DNA of 8,824 nt, taken from Deinococcus rhizophilus (GTDB lineage Bacteria > Deinococcota > Deinococci > Deinococcales > Deinococcaceae). Position 1 is the stretch's first letter; every line of letters begins with the position of its first letter. Where the stretch lies: positions 1-8,824 of the forward strand of contig NZ_JASNGB010000123.1 in assembly GCF_030271215.1 (NCBI RefSeq). The letters are read 5' to 3'. Both the position numbers and the translations under genes were made by a program. Shown here one piece after another: positions 1 through 8,824 of the stretch. The notes under the pieces are model-generated. The model searched no databases, was not told the DNA's origin, and was given only the letters and a program-made list of their open reading frames with translations.

Positions 1-119
1 AGCGGCGAGGCCAGCAGCCGCTCGACCCCGCCCGCCACCACCCTATCCGCGCACCCCGTCGCCAGCTCGGCGGCGAGGGGGCGGCGCAGCTTGTCCCTCA
101 ACTCCGTGACCGTCGCCAT
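1..119 (-). CDS. 5' end of an unidentified protein, cut by the window edge
   Basis: An open frame of 39 codons starts at the ATG at 117-119 and runs off the left edge without a stop. The visible product begins [15 protein letters not shown] and continues with a helical, Arg/Leu/Glu-rich stretch ending near [10 protein letters not shown]. Codon third positions are GC-rich like the neighbouring genes. The ATG has no Shine-Dalgarno, but a TAGCCT box lies 9 nt upstream, as expected for a leaderless or nearly leaderless start. It follows the HAD gene on the same strand after a 100-nt gap. I do not recognise it with certainty. The 'RPL..EL..G....V..GG.E..L' pattern faintly recalls the N-terminus of RecG helicases of this phylum, but that is a guess from memory and should not be used as an annotation. 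Confidence 0.6.
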   Translation of the reverse strand, partial: MATVTELRDKLRRPLAAELATGCADRVVAGGVERLLASP

Positions 120-128
120 CCGGGAGGC

Positions 129-134
129 AGGCTA
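129..134 (-). promoter_or_regulatory. Putative -10 box of the left-edge gene
   Basis: On the minus strand TAGCCT fits the TANNNT pattern and ends 9 nt before the ATG at 119. A weak -35-like CTGAAC lies 18 nt further upstream (153-158), inside the imperfect inverted repeat at 149-167. No Shine-Dalgarno is present, so a leaderless or very short leader is inferred. Confidence 0.4.
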
Positions 135-148
135 CCAGAGGGGGCGAT

Positions 149-167
149 CCACGTTCAGTAACGGTGG
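149..167 (-). promoter_or_regulatory. Imperfect inverted repeat over the -35 region of the left-edge gene
   Basis: On the minus strand CCAC-C-GTT, the loop ACTG, then AAC-GTGG form a 7-bp stem with one bulged C. It overlaps the place where the -35 of the left-edge gene should be and also lies downstream of the HAD gene. It has no T-run after it, so it is not an obvious terminator. An operator is possible; chance cannot be excluded. Confidence 0.25.
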
Positions 168-219
168 GAGCGGGCGGCCGTGGCAGACCACGTTGATCTC
201 ACCCCACCCCTCAAGATCC

Positions 220-1014
<795 letters not shown>

Positions 1015-1020
1015 CCGGGC

Positions 1021-1026
1021 AGTGTA
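1021..1026 (-). promoter_or_regulatory. -10 box for leaderless transcription of the HAD gene
   Basis: TACACT on the minus strand ends 6 nt before the ATG at 1014, the distance at which transcription would begin on the start codon itself. No Shine-Dalgarno is visible in the 6 nt between them (GCCCGG). No convincing -35 hexamer is present; the best-placed sequence is AAACGG at 1044-1049. Confidence 0.5.
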
Positions 1027-1027
1027 C

Positions 1028-1041
1028 GCGGGTTCACCCGC
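1028..1041 (-). other. Short GC hairpin between the phzF-like and HAD genes
   Basis: GCGGG, the loop TGAA, then CCCGC form a perfect 5-bp stem on the minus strand, 18 nt after the phzF-like stop. There is no T-run after it, and it lies immediately upstream of the HAD -10 box. It could weakly terminate or pause the upstream transcript, or be chance in GC-rich DNA. Confidence 0.25.
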
Positions 1042-1059
1042 TCCCGTTTGGCGCGGGCC

Positions 1060-1947
1060 TCAGCGCCCCGACGCCCATTCCCCCTCGTAGTTCAGGACCG
1101 CGCATCCCCCCACCTGCACGTCCCGCACCCGCTGCCCTTCGACCGTGACCTCGACCTCCACCTCGCCGGGGGTGCCCAGGCTGTGGCCCTGGTAGACCAC
1201 CCCGGCTGCCCGGCCCGACCGCACCGGCAGCGCTCCCTCTCCCGCCAGCAGCGCGAACAGCGCCCCACCCGCGCTGCCCGTCACCGGGTCTTCCGGAATC
1301 CCCACCGCCGGGGCAAAGTCCCGCGCCGCGAACCGCCCCACCCCGACGGGCGCGTAGGCATACACGCTGCTGACCTCCAGCGCGTCCGACAGCCGGTGAA
1401 TCTCCACGAGGTCCGGCTCCATCCCGTCCAGAATCAACCGGTCGATCACCGGCACGAACACGCTCCACAGCCCCGTGCTCGCCGCCGCGAGGGGCAGTCC
1501 CCGGTGAATCATCCGCTCGTCGATCCCCAGGGCGGCGGCCAGCTCACGGCGGACCTCCCGCCCCACCCGGCGCGTTTCCGGCGCCCGCTGCGCCATCCAG
1601 ACCCGGCAGTCGCCCGCCGCGCCCCGCTCCAGCCGCAACGGCACCCGGCCCACCAGCGTCTCCAGCGCGAGCGCCTCGCCCCCCCAGCGGCCCTCCTGTG
1701 CCAGCCGCAGCCCCAGCGCGACCGTCGCGTGCCCGCAAAAGTCGATCTCCTGCGTCGGCGTGAAGTAGCGCACCCGCGCCGTCCCGTCGCCCATCCGGGT
1801 CACGAACACCGTCTCCGGCACCCCCAGAAAGGCCGCCAGCGCCTGCATCTGTTCCTCGGTCAGCCCCTCCGCGTCCAGCACCACCCCCGCCCGGTTGCCG
1901 GAGCCCGGCGTGTCGGTAAAGGCGCTCACTTCGCAGTACGCGATCAT
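1060..1947 (-). CDS. PhzF-family isomerase/epimerase-like protein
   Basis: The 295-residue product belongs to the PhzF fold, a duplicated diaminopimelate-epimerase-like barrel. Founding member PhzF isomerises a dihydroanthranilate in phenazine synthesis, but most relatives, including E. coli YddE, have no assigned substrate. The catalytic glutamate is visible as E45 in GVPETVFV, the same number as in PhzF. The conserved [15 protein letters not shown] segment is at 61-75 (D69, H73) and the C-terminal half carries [11 protein letters not shown] at 216-226 (D220). Length is typical. No phenazine genes lie nearby, so a phenazine role is not supported. The ATG at 1945-1947 directly precedes the first strand (IAYCEVSAF) and has TAAAGT 6 nt upstream, suggesting a leaderless mRNA. 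It follows the asnS terminator and has one copy of the 45-bp repeated element 35 nt upstream of its start, so regulation in common with asnS is possible. Confidence 0.9.
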   Translation of the reverse strand: MIAYCEVSAFTDTPGSGNRAGVVLDAEGLTEEQMQALAAFLGVPETVFVTRMGDGTARVRYFTPTQEIDFCGHATVALGLRLAQEGRWGGEALALETLVGRVPLRLERGAAGDCRVWMAQRAPETRRVGREVRRELAAALGIDERMIHRGLPLAAASTGLWSVFVPVIDRLILDGMEPDLVEIHRLSDALEVSSVYAYAPVGVGRFAARDFAPAVGIPEDPVTGSAGGALFALLAGEGALPVRSGRAAGVVYQGHSLGTPGEVEVEVTVEGQRVRDVQVGGCAVLNYEGEWASGR

Positions 1948-1953
1948 GGCTCG

Positions 1954-1959
1954 ACTTTA
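1954..1959 (-). promoter_or_regulatory. -10 box for leaderless transcription of the phzF-like gene
   Basis: TAAAGT on the minus strand ends 6 nt before the ATG at 1947, with no Shine-Dalgarno between them. The -35 is ambiguous: TTGCAG at 1974-1979 looks best but gives only a 14-nt spacer. The conserved 45-bp element ends 23 nt upstream of this box, where an activator or repressor could touch the promoter. Confidence 0.5.
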
Positions 1960-1982
1960 GCGCACCGCCAAAACTGCAATGC

Positions 1983-2027
1983 GGCAAAAATTTCACGACC
2001 AAGCGTATCGTGAACACTTTCACTTGT
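1983..2027 (-). repeat. 45-bp conserved intergenic element, copy A (upstream of the phzF-like gene)
   Basis: Read on the minus strand from 2027, the element is ACAAGTGA, 5 variable bases, TTCACGATA, 5 variable bases, GGTCGTGAA, 1 variable base, TTTTTGCC. Copy B at 3472-3516 has the same four blocks and identical spacings; 35 of 45 positions match and the differences are confined to the spacers. TTCACGA (2008-2014 in plus coordinates) and TCGTGAA (1992-1998) form a perfect 7-bp inverted repeat with a 9-nt centre. GTGA and TCAC separated by 6 nt form an overlapping CRP-like pair. GC content is about 42%, far below the surroundings. It begins 14 nt after the asnS terminator hairpin and ends 35 nt before the phzF-like start codon. 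It may be a regulator binding site or the second hairpin of a tandem terminator, since the repeat is followed by ATTTTT. Confidence 0.8.
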
Positions 2028-2035
2028 GTGCCACG

Positions 2036-2059
2036 GAGAAAGCCGGGGTGGTCCCCGGC
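2036..2059 (-). terminator. Intrinsic terminator of asnS
   Basis: On the minus strand GCCGGGG, the loop ACCA, and CCCCGGC form a perfect 7-bp GC stem (2042-2059), followed by TTTCTC. It begins 9 nt after the asnS stop codon. The hairpin and tail fit a rho-independent terminator with a short, C-interrupted T-run. Confidence 0.8.
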
Positions 2060-2068
2060 CCAGCCTCT

Positions 2069-3412
<1,344 letters not shown>

Positions 3413-3419
3413 GAGGGGA

Positions 3420-3449
3420 AGTATAGGGGCGAGACGGTGACCCCCTGAA
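3420..3449 (-). promoter_or_regulatory. Promoter for leaderless asnS transcription
   Basis: The -10 box is TATACT (3420-3425 on the minus strand), ending 7 nt before the GTG start at 3412, so transcription should begin at or next to the start codon. A weak -35, TTCAGG, lies at 3444-3449 with an 18-nt spacer. The intervening TCCCCTC contains no Shine-Dalgarno. The 45-bp element ends 22 nt upstream of the -35. Confidence 0.6.
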
Positions 3450-3471
3450 AAGGGAGAGCCGATCCCAGGCA

Positions 3472-3516
3472 GGCAAAAAATTCACGACCAGATTTATCGT
3501 GAAACTAATCACTTGT
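3472..3516 (-). repeat. 45-bp conserved intergenic element, copy B (upstream of asnS)
   Basis: This is the second copy of the element at 1983-2027, in the same orientation and of the same length. All four blocks (ACAAGTGA, TTCACGATA, GGTCGTGAA, TTTTTGCC) are identical, with different spacers between them. The 7-bp inverted repeat is at 3481-3487 and 3497-3503; the GTGA/TCAC pair with a 6-nt centre is at 3499-3512. GC content is about 36%. It starts 14 nt after the tpiA terminator hairpin and ends 59 nt before the asnS start, versus 35 nt for copy A before the phzF-like gene. The T-run after the inverted repeat also allows a weak second terminator, but the GC-rich hairpin just upstream already serves tpiA. 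Confidence 0.8.
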
Positions 3517-3524
3517 AACTGCAG

Positions 3525-3548
3525 CAAGAAGGGGAGGCGGACCTCCCC
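3525..3548 (-). terminator. Intrinsic terminator of the gap-pgk-tpiA operon
   Basis: On the minus strand GGGGAGG, the loop TCCG, and CCTCCCC form a perfect 7-bp stem (3531-3548), followed by TTCTTG. It begins 15 nt after the tpiA stop. Size and layout match the asnS terminator: an 18-nt hairpin, then a 14-nt spacer before the 45-bp element. Confidence 0.8.
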
Positions 3549-3563
3549 ATCCTCTCACTCCAG

Positions 3564-4312
<749 letters not shown>

Positions 4313-4316
<4 letters not shown>

Positions 4317-5482
4317 TTCATCGCCTCCACACCGGGCAGCGCCTTGCCTTCCAGCAGTTCCAGGCTCGCGCCGCCGCCCGTGCTGATGTGGTCAATCTGT
4401 TCGGCGCGGCCACTCTGGTTGATCGCGCTGACCGAATCACCGCCACCCACCACCGTGTAGGCCTGATTCTTAAGGCCCGCGACCGCCGCCGCGACCGCGT
4501 TCGTGCCCGCCGCGAACGCCCCGAACTCGAACACGCCCATCGGGCCGTTCCAGAAGACCGTCCTCGCGCCCCGGAGCGCCTCGGCATACGCCCGCACCGT
4601 ATCCGGGCCGATATCCAGGCCCATCCAGCCGTCGGGAATCGCGTCGGCGGGGACGACCCGCGTCGCCGCGTCGGCGGCGAACCGGTCGGCCGCCACCGCA
4701 TCGGTCGGAAGCATCAGCTTCGCGCCGTACCCGTCCAGCAGCCCACGGGCGTACTCCACCTGATCGTCCTCCACCAGGCTGCCCCCGATCCTTCCGCCCC
4801 GCGCCTTGATAAAGGTGAACATCATCCCGCCGCCGATCAGCATCCGGTCGACCTTGGGCAGCAGCCGCTCGATCACCCTGATCTTGTCGCTCACCTTCGC
4901 CCCGCCGATGATCACCACGTAGGGCGACTCGGGATCTTCCGTCAGCCGCGAGAGGGCCTCCACCTCGCGCTGAAGCAGCCGCCCCGCCGCGTGCGGGAGC
5001 AGCGCCGCCACCCCGCTCACCGACGCGTGGGCGCGGTGGGCGCTCCCGAAGGCGTCGAGCACGAAGGCGTCGCCCAGCCGGGCAAAGCGCCCCGCCAGGC
5101 CGGGGTCGTTCTTCTCCTCGCCCGCCTCGAAGCGCACGTTTTCCAGCAGGGCGACCTCGCCGGGCTGCAACGCCTGCACCGCCTCCAGCGTCTCGTCACT
5201 GCCGGGCAGGCTGGCGATGAAGCGCACCGGCCGCCCCAGTTCCTCCTCCAGCACGGGGGCGACCGGAGCGAGACTGTACTTCTCCTCCGGGCCGTTCTTG
5301 GGCCGCCCGAAGTGGCTCATCAGCACGAGGCTCGCGCCGCCGTCCAGCAGCTCACGCAGCGTGGTCAGGCTCGCCGTGACGCGGGTGCGGTCCTGCACCG
5401 CGCCGTCCCCCACCGGCACGTTGTAATCCACCCGCACCAGGACGCGCCCGCCCTGGACATTCAGTTGCTCGAGGGTCTGCAT
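4313..5482 (-). CDS. pgk: Phosphoglycerate kinase
   Basis: This monomeric cytosolic enzyme transfers phosphate from 1,3-bisphosphoglycerate to ADP, the first ATP-yielding step of lower glycolysis. The 389-residue product is full length, with two Rossmann-like domains. The N-terminal domain has [11 protein letters not shown] at 13-23, the Deinococcus/Thermus variant of the usual DFNVP signature, plus SHFGRPK (56-62), ENVRF (114-118) and [10 protein letters not shown] (146-155). The C-terminal nucleotide domain has GGAKVSDK (193-200), WNGPMGVFE (311-319), GGGDS (346-350) and [13 protein letters not shown] (367-379). The ATG at 5480-5482 has AAGGAG 8 nt upstream, which fixes the start. It lies 79 nt after gap, with a strong hairpin between them, and overlaps tpiA by 4 nt. 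Confidence 0.97.
4324..4328 (-). promoter_or_regulatory. Ribosome binding site of tpiA inside the end of pgk
   Basis: GGAGG on the minus strand lies 7 nt before the tpiA ATG, within the last codons of pgk (GAG GCG ATG AAA TGA). Together with the ATGA overlap it supports translational coupling of pgk and tpiA. Confidence 0.75.
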
Positions 5483-5490
5483 ATGTTTCT

Positions 5491-5496
5491 CTCCTT
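5491..5496 (-). promoter_or_regulatory. Ribosome binding site of pgk
   Basis: AAGGAG on the minus strand lies 8 nt before the pgk ATG at 5482. It is a strong Shine-Dalgarno, unlike the leaderless genes elsewhere in the window, and it decides the start. Confidence 0.85.
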
Positions 5497-5513
5497 GAAA
5501 GCTTCGGCCGCCA

Positions 5514-5545
5514 GCCGTCAGCCTGGCAAGCTGAGTGCTGACGGC
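5514..5545 (-). repeat. Strong inverted repeat between gap and pgk
   Basis: GCCGTCAGC (5514-5522) and GCTGACGGC (5537-5545) are perfect 9-bp inverted repeats around a 14-nt loop. On the minus-strand transcript four more pairs can form outside, two of them G-U, giving up to 13 pairs. It lies 16 nt after the gap stop and about 17 nt before the pgk Shine-Dalgarno. No T-run follows, so it is not a standard terminator. It could set differential stability of gap and pgk message, or be a dispersed extragenic repeat; the GCTGACGGC core resembles small intergenic repeats I associate with Deinococcus, from memory only. Confidence 0.65.
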
Positions 5546-5561
5546 CGACCGTGGGGCGGTT

Positions 5562-7270
<1,709 letters not shown>

Positions 7271-7383
7271 GCCCCCATGCTGCCCGCGTCCCGCCGCGCG
7301 TTCTGTAGCCCTTCGTGGAAAGTCGCGGAGAGTCCGCCGCCCGCGCCCCTTCCCCCCCGCCTCATCCCCGCCGGAGCGGGCCG

Positions 7384-7389
7384 TATCAT
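7384..7389 (+). promoter_or_regulatory. Putative -10 box of lysC
   Basis: TATCAT ends 9 nt before the lysC ATG. The bases between are GCCCCCCAT, with no Shine-Dalgarno, so a leaderless or very short leader is likely. No -35 hexamer is recognisable. The rest of the 128-nt divergent region (7271-7398) is GC-rich and shows no operator, riboswitch or attenuator that I can identify. Confidence 0.5.
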
Positions 7390-7398
7390 GCCCCCCAT

Positions 7399-8811
<1,413 letters not shown>

Positions 8812-8824
8812 CCCCGCCTGCGCC

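Noticed and set aside
120..219. Two AACGTGG heptamers and a GATCT/AGATC pair in the gap between the HAD gene and the left-edge gene.
   Set aside because: Short, no consistent spacing or T-run, and no relation to a start or stop; treated as chance.
1060..1947. Assignment of the PhzF-like gene to phenazine biosynthesis.
   Set aside because: Only the family fold and catalytic residues are supported; no other phenazine genes are in the window and most PhzF-fold proteins have other or unknown roles.

Overview
The window looks like chromosomal DNA of a Deinococcus-type bacterium (Deinococcota). This rests on very high GC content, on gap and pgk products that read like Thermus/Deinococcus proteins (for example the RVDYNVP signature in Pgk), and on several genes with a TANNNT -10 box only 6-9 nt before the start codon and no Shine-Dalgarno. 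That is the leaderless-mRNA arrangement known to be common in Deinococcus. The genus is an inference; no 16S or other marker is present.

Layout: everything from 7270 down to 1 is on the minus strand, and only the last gene is on the plus strand. In minus-strand transcription order: a secreted YceI-family protein (6713-7270); the glycolytic operon gap-pgk-tpiA (6557 to 3564), whose genes carry clear Shine-Dalgarno sequences and whose pgk and tpiA overlap by ATGA; an intrinsic terminator; asnS, asparaginyl-tRNA synthetase (2069-3412); another intrinsic terminator; a PhzF-family isomerase (1060-1947); a Cof-type HAD phosphatase (220-1014); and the first 39 codons of a further gene that runs off the left edge. 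On the plus strand, lysC (aspartate kinase with two ACT domains, 7399-8811) is divergent from the yceI gene. No stretch longer than about 155 bases lacks a gene.

The genes are mostly housekeeping: three consecutive reactions of central glycolysis, one tRNA charging enzyme, the entry enzyme of aspartate-family amino-acid synthesis, and three less specific proteins. I see no defence, mobile-element or biosynthetic-cluster genes.

The notable non-coding signal is a 45-bp AT-rich element present twice, at 1983-2027 (upstream of the phzF-like gene) and 3472-3516 (upstream of asnS). The copies match at 35 of 45 positions, in four invariant blocks separated by fixed-length variable spacers. Each contains a perfect 7-bp inverted repeat (TTCACGA, 9 nt, TCGTGAA) and an overlapping CRP-like half-site pair (GTGA, 6 nt, TCAC). 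Each lies exactly 14 nt after an 18-nt terminator hairpin. It may be an operator shared by asnS and the phzF-like gene, the second half of a tandem terminator, or an interspersed repeat; the sequence alone does not decide.
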